A DNA stretch of 18,712 nucleotides. Source: Dehalococcoidia bacterium (lineage in GTDB: Bacteria > Chloroflexota > Dehalococcoidia > Dehalococcoidales > JAUWYK01). Positions within the stretch are counted from its first letter, which is position 1, and each line of letters opens with the position of its first letter. The notes beneath the pieces were generated by a model. It had not been told where the DNA came from and made no database searches. It worked only from the letters and a program-made list of their open reading frames with translations. This document shows positions 6,497 through 13,570 of this stretch, piece after piece. Location of the stretch: contig JAUWYK010000036.1 of assembly GCA_030615865.1 (NCBI GenBank), positions 1 through 18,712 of the forward strand. The letters are read 5' to 3'. The position numbers were made by a program, and so were the translations under genes.

Positions 6497-7280
6497 CAGT
6501 CACTATCCTCCAGTCATTGGTGTAGACATTCATCCTCTTTCCTCGGACAAAGCCAATGAGAGTTATACCTAAATCAGTAGCTATCCTCACTCCCAGGTTA
6601 GTAGGCACAGATATGGAGATGATTATGGGAATACCTCTTTTAGCCACCTTATGCAATATCTCTGAGGAAATTCTGCCGCTAGTGATTATCATGTGCTCAT
6701 CCGTCGGTATATCTTCTAGAAGACATTTACCAAAGATTTTATCAATGGCATTATGCCTGCCTATATCCTCGCTAAAGACCAACATGCTTTTCCTATCACA
6801 TAAGGCAGCACTATGAACACCACCCGTTGCCAAATAAACCTCGGAGCCATGTTGAAATTCGTTTACCAGGGCAAAAACTTCATCAGTTGATATTTCCATT
6901 TGGGACTCTACTTTTTGGCTGGCAGCATCGGCAGCGCTGTAAAAAGAAGCCCCTCTTCCACACCCCGAAGATATAACCCGTTTGAACAAGACATCTTGGG
7001 CGAATTCTTTATCCTCCACGGTTTCCAGCCGAACCACACCTCTCTCGTTGTCAACTGTTATCTTCTTGATTTCATCCTTGCTTTTGAGGAACCCTTCAGA
7101 GGAAAGAAAGCCGACAGCCAAATATTTGAGCTCTGTAGGAGAACAGAGCATAGTTACCAATTCTTGGTCGTTTAGGATGATGGTAACCGGGAGTTCTCTG
7201 GCAACCACCTCCTCAATGCTGCTTCTGCCCTCCCTTGTAAGCCGCAATATAGGAAATCTCTCTACTTCATTTTCCATCAT
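6486..7280 (-). CDS. fdhD: Formate dehydrogenase accessory sulfurtransferase FdhD
   Basis: A 264-residue FdhD homologue. In E. coli, FdhD takes sulfur from IscS and delivers it to the bis-MGD molybdenum cofactor of formate dehydrogenase. Diagnostic blocks are ARELPVTIILND (27-38), CSPTELKYLAVGFLSSEG (46-63), ATGGVHSAAL (151-160), EDIGRHNAIDKI (171-182) and TSGRISSE (200-207). The catalytic loop reads SSGCGRG with one cysteine (Cys107). The E. coli CxxC pair is reduced to a single Cys, as occurs in part of the family. A double ATG start (7280/7277) follows an AAGGAAAGGG ribosome region. No formate dehydrogenase is in the window; the client may be elsewhere or another Mo/W enzyme such as the aldehyde oxidoreductase type. 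Confidence 0.94.
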   Translation of the reverse strand: MMENEVERFPILRLTREGRSSIEEVVARELPVTIILNDQELVTMLCSPTELKYLAVGFLSSEGFLKSKDEIKKITVDNERGVVRLETVEDKEFAQDVLFKRVISSGCGRGASFYSAADAASQKVESQMEISTDEVFALVNEFQHGSEVYLATGGVHSAALCDRKSMLVFSEDIGRHNAIDKIFGKCLLEDIPTDEHMIITSGRISSEILHKVAKRGIPIIISISVPTNLGVRIATDLGITLIGFVRGKRMNVYTNDWRIVTGGE

Positions 7281-7298
7281 CTTGCCCTTTCCTTGTAT

Positions 7299-8291
7299 TT
7301 AAGTTTGGAGATACCTTAAATCTAGGATATCTGCCGCTTTGATCCCCTCTTTTATATAGCCTAACTCCACCATATAGTCTATTATATCTTGAACTACTCT
7401 TGGATCGATATTAATGGCATATTCGACTCTATCCATCGAGCGGGATATAACCTCGGGAGTAATTTCTAAATTCATGGTAATTTCTGCTTCCTTAGCGAGA
7501 AAGATTTTTTCTCCAGCGACCTGCAATTGCCCAGCCATGATTTCCGCTGTCTCATCGGGGTGCTCATTTATCCAAGCTGTAGCCCTTTGGGTAACTTTTA
7601 CTAATCTTATTACTAGGTCAGGATTGTTCTGTATGAGCTCAGTTTTTACTACCAAAACGTCTCCCTGCATAAAAGGCCACAGGTCTTGACTCCTAGTGAG
7701 CATAGGAAATCCTCTGGATTCAGCCATGGTTGCATGTTGTTCAGGAAGGAATGCGGCATCCAATCTCCCACTGATTAAGGCAATGACTTCTTCTGAAGGA
7801 CTCATCCGCAGAACCGTTACATTCCTAAGATGATATTTGTCTATCATAAGGTTAAGCAGGAGATCGGTTACAGTGCCTTCCCTTAGACATCCAATGGTCT
7901 TGTTGTGCAAATCTTCAATCTCTTTTAGTTCTGGTCTTGCCACCAGGCCGTAACCGTACTTATGAATTCCTGCTATTACCTTTATAGGTACTCCTCGAGC
8001 ATGAGTCATAATAGCTGCTGTCAGCCCCATATAGCCAATTTGAATGTCTCCTCTGGCTAAAGCAGCGGCAATAGCTGCCCCTGATTCGTAAATTTGGAAG
8101 ACAGGTAGTAGCGCCAGCCCTTCCTCCTCGAACCAGCCTTTAGCGTGGGCTATATAAGCACAAGCGGCATGATTATTGAATTCAACAGCTATGCCAGTTG
8201 GCTTTTCATCGTTTTTATAAATACAGTTGGCCCCGGCTAAGATAATCATTAAAGCCCCAATCAGAAATAAAGCAAGTAGTCGTTTTGCCAT
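7299..8291 (-). CDS. ABC-transporter-type substrate-binding protein (NMT1/THI5-like, sulfonate/nitrate type)
   Basis: A 330-residue extracytoplasmic solute-binding protein. Residues 4-20 form a hydrophobic export signal, and Cys23 after LAGAN may be a lipidation site, though the lipobox is not canonical. The mature part has the family pattern: IAHAKGWFEEEGL (about 47-59), GAAIAAALARGDIQIGYMG (about 71-89), VIAGIHKYGYGLVA, then GCLREGTVTDLLL and GRLDAAFLPE in the second lobe. Relatives bind alkanesulfonates, taurine, nitrate or pyrimidines. No permease or ATPase gene is adjacent, so it is an orphan binding protein. Its position between the MOSC gene (7-nt gap) and fdhD (18-nt gap) in a sulfur-centred run makes a sulfur compound or an oxyanion a reasonable guess, but the ligand is unknown. 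Confidence 0.82.
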   Translation of the reverse strand: MAKRLLALFLIGALMIILAGANCIYKNDEKPTGIAVEFNNHAACAYIAHAKGWFEEEGLALLPVFQIYESGAAIAAALARGDIQIGYMGLTAAIMTHARGVPIKVIAGIHKYGYGLVARPELKEIEDLHNKTIGCLREGTVTDLLLNLMIDKYHLRNVTVLRMSPSEEVIALISGRLDAAFLPEQHATMAESRGFPMLTRSQDLWPFMQGDVLVVKTELIQNNPDLVIRLVKVTQRATAWINEHPDETAEIMAGQLQVAGEKIFLAKEAEITMNLEITPEVISRSMDRVEYAINIDPRVVQDIIDYMVELGYIKEGIKAADILDLRYLQT

Positions 8292-8298
8292 TTTATCC

Positions 8299-8736
8299 CT
8301 ATCGTTTTATTTTTATTGTGTCTCCAGTCCTAACTAGTCCACTACAAATTACCTTGGCAAACACCCCTTCTTTAGGCATGATGCACTTGCCTATCTGACG
8401 GTAGATAGCACACCCAGAATGGCATTCCTTACCAATCTGGCTAATTTCTAAAATAACTTCATCGCCTATAGATACTTTCGTACCAATGGGCAGGCAAACC
8501 AGGTCTATACCCTCAGTGGTAAGGTTTTCGGCGAAATCCCCGGGGCCTACATCAAAGCCTAGACTTCGCATCTTACTAATACTTTCAATTGCCAGCAGGC
8601 TTACCTGACGATGGGTGCAGCAGTCAGCATGGGCATCACCAACAAGACCATAATCTTCCTTGAGGATACCTTCAGCTAAGGCCTCCTTTTTAGTGCCCTT
8701 TTTCTTGCTACCGCAAACAGCGACCACTTTAGCCAT
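8299..8736 (-). CDS. MOSC domain-containing protein
   Basis: A 145-residue stand-alone MOSC domain, the fold found at the C-terminus of molybdenum cofactor sulfurases and in YiiM/mARC-type proteins. It is thought to bind the pterin cofactor and carry sulfur on a conserved cysteine. Visible signatures are KKGTKKEA (12-19), LVGDAHAD (31-38), HRQVSLLAIESI (42-53), GPGDFAENLTTEGIDL (64-79), PIGTKVSIGDEVILEI (83-98), and IGKECHSGCAIY (101-112), where Cys105 is the probable sulfur-carrying residue. The lack of an N-terminal desulfurase or beta-barrel domain marks it as the small type often found with Mo enzyme genes. It lies 7 nt before the substrate-binding protein gene and two genes before fdhD. 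A 119-nt spacer separates it from the preceding gene; I see no clear promoter or terminator there. Confidence 0.9.
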   Translation of the reverse strand: MAKVVAVCGSKKKGTKKEALAEGILKEDYGLVGDAHADCCTHRQVSLLAIESISKMRSLGFDVGPGDFAENLTTEGIDLVCLPIGTKVSIGDEVILEISQIGKECHSGCAIYRQIGKCIMPKEGVFAKVICSGLVRTGDTIKIKR

Positions 8737-8855
8737 ACCGTCATTACCTCAAACTAGCTGCCTACCAAAAGCACCTCCCTACCCTTCCCACCTCATCAGG
8801 CCAGGCTCTACTCAGCGACTATGAGCTGAAAACTCAGTCCTTGGTTTCGGCTTCC

Positions 8856-9335
8856 TCAGGTCTTTGTTTTAAAACTATATTCCCTTGATACTCCAAGCAG
8901 CGCTACTCCAGTTATACCAAGGGTAACTGCGGTGACTATCATGAAGCCGCCAGTGGCCATAGTTACGGTAATAAGACCGAAGGCGACCACAGCAAGGTAC
9001 AAATAGTTCTCCAGGTTCAACGCCTGGGCGTAGGTCAACTGCCTCGAGTCCGTGGGGTCATATCGCCCCCCACCTAACAGGTCTTCATATGACGTTGCTA
9101 TTCCCCGGCGATGCTCCCTGATGGTATCACCGGCTTCTTGCGCTTCCGCCAAGGAGTCGATTACCTGGCCTTCCGTCTCTGCATCCGCAATGCCGAGAGT
9201 TATATGTTCTACCCGCATCGCCTCTTTTAGCTCACTGTTCCTCATCACGCCTTGGGCAATAAACACTGTGCCCATGACAAAGGCTACCACCGCCAAGAGC
9301 AATATCACTTTTGCTAGAAAGTTTACCCGCATCAT
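8856..9335 (-). CDS. Small membrane protein of unknown function
   Basis: A 159-residue protein I do not recognise. It has a hydrophobic segment at residues 7-29, a polar 80-residue stretch rich in Glu, Asp and Ala (30-109) that probably lies outside the cytoplasm, and two adjacent hydrophobic segments at about 110-127 and 129-149, ending in a short basic tail. There is no cysteine in it and no recognisable catalytic motif. A double ATG (9335/9332) is preceded by AAGGGAGG, a strong ribosome site, so expression is likely. It sits between the PurM-family gene (64-nt gap) and the MOSC gene (119-nt gap), the loosest spacing in the run, so it may be a passenger rather than a functional partner. Confidence 0.7.
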   Translation of the reverse strand: MMRVNFLAKVILLLAVVAFVMGTVFIAQGVMRNSELKEAMRVEHITLGIADAETEGQVIDSLAEAQEAGDTIREHRRGIATSYEDLLGGGRYDPTDSRQLTYAQALNLENYLYLAVVAFGLITVTMATGGFMIVTAVTLGITGVALLGVSREYSFKTKT

Positions 9336-9399
9336 GTTTACCTCCCTTACTAAATTTGTGGATGATGCTTTATAGCTTCTGTGCTCACCTTTTCACCCC

Positions 9400-10458
9400 C
9401 TAAGATTTATATTTGTCAAGGGCACCGTAGAAAGCTCTCCAGAAAGGGTCAACTATGGGGTGCTCTAGTTTTTCCTCCCTTCCTCCCCTTATCAGAGCCA
9501 TTCCGTCCCCCGCCTCTGTCAATTCCCCAACAATGGAAGATTTGATTCCCTTTTGAGACAGAGCCTCCACCACTTCCTGGGCTTTATATTCCCGGCAGGC
9601 AATGATTAGTGTCCCTTCGCTTATAGATGCATAAGGGTCAATGCCAAAATAACTGCATATCTCTTCGACACAATCCTCGACTACAATCCGCTCCTTCTCT
9701 ATCCTCACTCCTAGACCAGCCGCCTGAGCCAGTTCATACAAGCCACCCCATATTCCACACTCGGTGGCATCATGCATAGCGGTGACGCCATCCTCTCTCA
9801 CCCCAACGCTTACCGCAGTCACAGCATCCTCAACCACCGACATCTTGTAGAATATCCGCTGTGCCCTCCGGCTAAAGCTAAGCCCAAATTCCTTCTCAAT
9901 AAGCCGGGGAAACATAGTGGCGAAAATGCCCGTTGCCTCAATAGCCGGTCCCTTGGTGATAATTATGTTGTCTCCAGCCCTCGCCATTCTAGGAGTGACA
10001 TATTCATCCATCTCACCAACACCGACTATAGTAGCTCCACCCACCATGGGATAATGGCAATTCTCATATCTCGCAGTATGACCACAAATGACGGAAATTC
10101 CGAGCCGCTTACACTCCCGGTGCATAGTACCCCACACTATTTCCAGTTGCTCTTTGGTTATCCCCATGGGTAGGTTCAAATCTATGGATAGAAACTTGGG
10201 CTTCAGCCCACAGGTAACAGCGTCAGAGACGATGATGTGAATGGCAAACCAGGCCGCCCTCTCCCAGCCATACTCGGGGACGATAAATACCGGGTCAGTA
10301 GTAAATGAGACTGCCTTGTCCCCGATTTCCACTATTCCCACATCCACCCCATGCTGAGGCGCCACCAATACATTCTCACTCTTAGCCCCCAGGCGGGGAA
10401 ATATCAGCTCATTAAAGAGCTCGGGGGAGATTTTACCAATTTCAGGTATTTCACTCAC
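9400..10458 (-). CDS. AIR synthase-related (PurM/HypE/SelD superfamily) ATP-binding protein
   Basis: About 352 residues with the two-domain PurM fold shared by PurM, HypE, SelD and ThiL, enzymes that use ATP to activate an oxygen or a selenide. Signs are the N-terminal IGKISPELFNELIFPRLGA, HGVDVGIVEIGDKAVSFTTD in the first strand pair, VSDAVTCGLKPKFLSIDL in the dimer region, then PMVGGATIVGVGE, GDNIIITKGPAIEATGI and DGVTAMHDATECGIWGG in the C-domain. It lacks HypE's C-terminal cysteine tail and SelD's N-terminal Cys/Sec-Gly-x-x-Cys-x-x-Lys-type motif, so neither name fits. GTG 10458 is the preferred start: AAAGGA lies 8 nt upstream, the conserved IGK segment begins just after it, and it gives an 8-nt overlap with iscU. 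The frame extends to TTG 10500, deep inside iscU. The reaction is unknown. Confidence 0.8.
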   Translation of the reverse strand: MSEIPEIGKISPELFNELIFPRLGAKSENVLVAPQHGVDVGIVEIGDKAVSFTTDPVFIVPEYGWERAAWFAIHIIVSDAVTCGLKPKFLSIDLNLPMGITKEQLEIVWGTMHRECKRLGISVICGHTARYENCHYPMVGGATIVGVGEMDEYVTPRMARAGDNIIITKGPAIEATGIFATMFPRLIEKEFGLSFSRRAQRIFYKMSVVEDAVTAVSVGVREDGVTAMHDATECGIWGGLYELAQAAGLGVRIEKERIVVEDCVEEICSYFGIDPYASISEGTLIIACREYKAQEVVEALSQKGIKSSIVGELTEAGDGMALIRGGREEKLEHPIVDPFWRAFYGALDKYKS

Positions 10459-10858
10459 TTCCGTTATCCTTTCTTGTGCTTTTGGCAAGGTAGTCCTCAA
10501 TAGCTGATTTAAGTGCTTCCTCGGCTAAAACCGAGCAGTGCATCTTAATTGGCGGTAGTCCATCCAAGGCCTCAGCTACTGCCCGATTAGAGATCTCCAG
10601 CGCTTCTCCTATGCTCTTCCCTTTTACCATCTCGGTGACCATAGAGCTGGTGGCAATGGCAGCTCCACAGCCGAATGTCTTGAATTTGGCGTCGACAATG
10701 GTACTGTCATTTACCTTGATGTAAAGCTCCATGATATCGCCGCACACCGGGTTTCCGACGTGTCCGATGCCATCGGGATTTTCTATCTCTCCCACATTCC
10801 TGGGGTTCTTGAAATGCTCCATCACCTTATCACTGTATAGCGACCACACATCACGCAT
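10451..10858 (-). CDS. iscU: Fe-S cluster scaffold protein, IscU/NifU N-terminal type
   Basis: A 135-residue scaffold on which IscS-derived sulfur and iron assemble into Fe-S clusters; cytoplasmic. The three ligand cysteines are in the classical places: Cys39 (NPVCGDIM) with Asp41, Cys64 (FGCGAAIATSS) and Cys108 (MHCSVLAEEAL). The N-terminus has the partner-contact segment HFKNPRNVGEIE. The chaperone motif LPPIK-MHC just before Cys108 matches IscU's LPPVKxHC recognition site for HscA. The insertion typical of SufU is not obvious, so IscU/NifU-type is the better name. AGGAGA precedes ATG 10858, which lies 11 nt after iscS. The end overlaps the next gene (GTGAGTGA), implying translational coupling. 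Confidence 0.95.
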   Translation of the reverse strand: MRDVWSLYSDKVMEHFKNPRNVGEIENPDGIGHVGNPVCGDIMELYIKVNDSTIVDAKFKTFGCGAAIATSSMVTEMVKGKSIGEALEISNRAVAEALDGLPPIKMHCSVLAEEALKSAIEDYLAKSTRKDNGSE

Positions 10859-10869
10859 GTTCTCTTCTC

Positions 10870-12036
10870 CTATCTGTGGCTCTTCAAAAGCGGCGACATA
10901 GCTCTGAGCTTAGCCACAATCAGGGGTAATACCTCCAGAACTCGCCCTATTTCCTCTTCAGTAGTCCACTTCCCTAGACTAAGCCTCAACGAGCCATGCG
11001 CCTGCTCAGGGGAAAGCCCCATTGCCAGGAGCACATGGGAAGGTTCAAGGCTTGATGAGCTGCAGGCTGAGCCGGTAGAAGCACAAATGCCCTCCAGGTC
11101 AAGATTGAGACACATGGACTCCCCTTCTACGAAATCAACGCTTATATTGACATTGTTGGGTAGCCTCTTTACGGGATGACCATTTAAGCGAGTGTGGTCA
11201 ATCCGTTCAAGGATACCGTTAACGAGCTGGTCACGGAGATAAGTTAGCCGCTCTGCTTCCTCAGTCATCTCCTGCTGAACAAGTTCTGCTGCCCAACCAA
11301 AGCCCACAATTCCGGGGACATTCTCGGTGCTCGCCCGCCGTCTTCTCTCCTGCTCACCTCCGTGCATAAAGGGAATTAATTTAGTGCCTTTTCTGATATA
11401 TAATGCTCCAACCCCCTTGGGACCGTATAACTTATGGGCTGACATAGACAGCAAATCCACCCCGAGTTCATTCACATCTACCGGGATGTGCCCCGACGTC
11501 TGCACGGCGTCAGTATGAAAATAGACTCCGGCTTCTTTAGCAATCCTTGCTATCTCAGTTATGGGCTCTATGGTGCCCACTTCGTTATTGGCGTGCATCA
11601 CCGAAATGAGGATGGTTTTATCACTAATCGCCCTTCTGACATCATCAGGGTTAACCAAGCCACACGCATCCACCGGGAGGTAGGTTACACTGAATCCCCT
11701 TCTCTCTAAAAACTTGCATGTCTCTATCCCGGCGTGGTGCTCGATTGAGCTGGTAATTATGTGGTTCCCTTTGTTCTCATTGGCGAAAGCCACACCCTTT
11801 AAGGCGAAGTTATCTGCCTCCGTCCCGCCGCTGGTAAAGACGATTTCCTCACTCCGGGCACCAATAAGGTCGGCGACCTTAGTCCTGGCTTCCTCAATAG
11901 CCCCCTTTGCCTCCTGCCCATAGGAATAGATGCTTGATGGGTTACCAAAGGCATCAGTAAAATATGGGAGCATTGCCTTCACCACTTCAGGGTGAGTCGG
12001 CGTAGTTGCGGCATAATCAAGGTATATCCGTTTCAT
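10870..12036 (-). CDS. iscS: Cysteine desulfurase (IscS/NifS type)
   Basis: A 388-residue PLP enzyme converting cysteine to alanine and an enzyme-bound persulfide for Fe-S clusters, tRNA thiolation and cofactor sulfuration. It opens with the class V aminotransferase motif [19 protein letters not shown] (69-76), HTDAVQ (174-179) and the PLP-binding [10 protein letters not shown] (Lys202) follow. The catalytic Cys325 sits in [17 protein letters not shown], the long flexible loop of the IscS/NifS group (group I). Length is about normal. A GGAGGG ribosome site precedes ATG 12036, 3 nt after the NIL-domain gene. The immediate neighbour is iscU. FdhD, MOSC, XdhC and YqeB in the same run all need mobilised sulfur or selenium, so this desulfurase may serve molybdenum cofactors as well as Fe-S clusters (inference). 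Confidence 0.96.
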   Translation of the reverse strand: MKRIYLDYAATTPTHPEVVKAMLPYFTDAFGNPSSIYSYGQEAKGAIEEARTKVADLIGARSEEIVFTSGGTEADNFALKGVAFANENKGNHIITSSIEHHAGIETCKFLERRGFSVTYLPVDACGLVNPDDVRRAISDKTILISVMHANNEVGTIEPITEIARIAKEAGVYFHTDAVQTSGHIPVDVNELGVDLLSMSAHKLYGPKGVGALYIRKGTKLIPFMHGGEQERRRRASTENVPGIVGFGWAAELVQQEMTEEAERLTYLRDQLVNGILERIDHTRLNGHPVKRLPNNVNISVDFVEGESMCLNLDLEGICASTGSACSSSSLEPSHVLLAMGLSPEQAHGSLRLSLGKWTTEEEIGRVLEVLPLIVAKLRAMSPLLKSHR

Positions 12037-12039
12037 TGC

Positions 12040-12282
12040 TTATCCCTCCACAATATCACCGGTAACCGGGTCGACCCTTACCCCCTTGCTTATCACCCAA
12101 GCTATACCCTGCTCGATTTCTTTCTCCTCCCCCTCCAGCTCCAGCACTACCCAACCCCTGTTTTCCGAAACATCAGCCCGGCGGATATTGGTCACTACCT
12201 TAAACTGGTGACTGAGGTTATAGATGATGGGCTCCTTGATTAGCTCCTCGGGAAAGGTAAACATTACTTGTCTCTTGGCCAT
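12040..12282 (-). CDS. Stand-alone NIL domain protein
   Basis: An 80-residue protein made of a single NIL domain, the ACT-like ferredoxin-fold module otherwise found at the C-terminus of the methionine importer ATPase MetN, where it binds methionine, and fused to a 4Fe-4S ferredoxin in anaerobes. Seen here: the opening VMFTFPEELIKEPIIYNLSH, the NIRRADVSENRGWVVLELEG beta-hairpin and the closing GVRVDPVTGDIVEG. There are no cysteines and no ferredoxin part. GGGAGG lies 9 nt before ATG 12282, and the stop is only 3 nt before iscS. In methanogens and other anaerobes a NIL-ferredoxin protein works with a COG1900-type protein in sulfide-to-homocysteine conversion. A related sensor or sulfur-transfer role here is inference. 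Confidence 0.85.
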   Translation of the reverse strand: MAKRQVMFTFPEELIKEPIIYNLSHQFKVVTNIRRADVSENRGWVVLELEGEEKEIEQGIAWVISKGVRVDPVTGDIVEG

Positions 12283-12335
12283 CTTATCCTCCCTTCTTCA
12301 TGAGTCAGCATAGCTCAAGTCGAATATCAAAGGTT

Positions 12336-13559
12336 TCAAGCTGGCACACCAAGCACCTCCTCAACTGACTCCAGGGCAGGGCGGACAGTAAACGGTCGAA
12401 CAATGTCCGACAAAATCTCCTGTGTCCTCGGCCCAGCCCCGGTGATAAAAGCAACCGTAAGCTCGTTTCTTTTAATTACTCCTGAAGCAGCCAGCTTCCT
12501 TAAAGCACCTACTACTACTCCACCCGCTGCTTCAGCGAAGATACCCTCAGTTTGAGCAAGGAGCTCCATTCCGGCAATAGCTTCCTCATCGCTAACAGCA
12601 CAGGCACCACCGCCTGATTGTCTGGCGACCATCAACGCATAGTAGCCATCAGCCGGGTTTCCGATGGCTATTGACTTAGCAATGGTGTCTGGCTCTACCG
12701 GGTGCACATGCAGAGTGCCTGCCTGAAAGGCGTTAACGATGGGCGAGCTACCAGCAGCCTGACTGAGATACATATGGGTATCAACCGGTTCAATTAAACC
12801 AAGCATGGATAGCTCATCCAGTCCTTTCCATATTCGAGTAAAGAGCAGTCCCGAGGCAGCAGGAGCCACTACGCAATCAGGGGCTCGCCACCCCAGTTGC
12901 TCTGCCACCTCATAGCCTAAAGTCTTACTCCCTTCGGCGTAATACGGTCGGAGGTTGATATTGATGAAACCCCAATTGTATCTCTCTGCTAGCTGGTTAC
13001 AGAGGCGATTAACATCATCATAGCTTCCATCAACAGTAACCAGAACCGGTTTATAGATTGCCGTCCCCACCAGCTTGCCCGGTTCCACATTGGAGGGGAC
13101 GAAGACATAAGCTCTTATATTTGCCTTAGCGGCATGGGCAGCTACGCTGGCAGCTAGGTTACCGGTTGAGGCACAGGCTACGGTGTCAAATCCAAACTCC
13201 AGTGCCTTGGTGACGGCAACTGAGACTGGCCTATCCTTGAACGAGTATGTTGGATTGAGGCAGTCATTCTTGATATAGAGTTCATCCAGTCCTAGTTCCT
13301 GACCTAACCTGTCAGCTTTGACCAGCGGGGTAAAGCCAGTGCCGATATCCACTACCTCACTTTCCACTGGCAACAGGTCTCGATAACGCCACATGCTCGG
13401 TGGTCCTCCGGCAAGCTTCTCCCGACTTATGGCTTTAGCCATAGATTTATAGTCATAGCTCACCTCCAGCGGGCTAAGACAGAAATCACACAAACTAAGG
13501 GGAGCTAATGGATACTCCTGCCCACATTTTCGGCAACGCAAAACTCTGGCGTAACCCAA
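12336..13559 (-). CDS. thrC: Threonine synthase
   Basis: A 407-residue PLP enzyme converting O-phosphohomoserine to threonine. The N-terminus carries a zinc-ribbon-like C-x2-C / C-x2-C set (Cys9, Cys12, Cys24, Cys27) seen in many archaeal and bacterial threonine synthases. Then follow GTGFTPLVKADRLG (73-86), the PLP lysine in YSFKDRPVSVA (Lys108), the phosphate-binding ASTGNLAASVAAHAAKA loop from residue 130 and a late AGGVVVGAL segment. The start is TTG at 13559, supported by GGAGG 5 nt upstream and by the zinc ribbon beginning immediately after. It follows the MetB-type gene by 11 nt. Both enzymes compete for activated homoserine, so the pairing places threonine and sulfur amino acid synthesis under shared expression. 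Other PLP fold-II lyases are less likely given the ribbon and length. Confidence 0.9.
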   Translation of the reverse strand: MGYARVLRCRKCGQEYPLAPLSLCDFCLSPLEVSYDYKSMAKAISREKLAGGPPSMWRYRDLLPVESEVVDIGTGFTPLVKADRLGQELGLDELYIKNDCLNPTYSFKDRPVSVAVTKALEFGFDTVACASTGNLAASVAAHAAKANIRAYVFVPSNVEPGKLVGTAIYKPVLVTVDGSYDDVNRLCNQLAERYNWGFININLRPYYAEGSKTLGYEVAEQLGWRAPDCVVAPAASGLLFTRIWKGLDELSMLGLIEPVDTHMYLSQAAGSSPIVNAFQAGTLHVHPVEPDTIAKSIAIGNPADGYYALMVARQSGGGACAVSDEEAIAGMELLAQTEGIFAEAAGGVVVGALRKLAASGVIKRNELTVAFITGAGPRTQEILSDIVRPFTVRPALESVEEVLGVPA

Positions 13560-13570
13560 ATTTTCCTCCT

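Noticed and set aside
9772..10173. 133-codon plus-strand ORF opposite the PurM-family gene
   Set aside because: Antisense shadow; its His/Ser/Pro-rich sequence has no ribosome site and no recognisable motif.
9400..10458. Naming the PurM-family protein SelD or HypE because of the selenium and metal-cofactor context
   Set aside because: SelD's N-terminal catalytic Cys/Sec-Lys motif and HypE's C-terminal cysteine tail are both absent.
10459..10500. TTG start at 10500 for the PurM-family protein
   Set aside because: It would overlap iscU by 50 nt and adds residues outside the family's conserved N-terminus; GTG 10458 has a well-placed AAAGGA.
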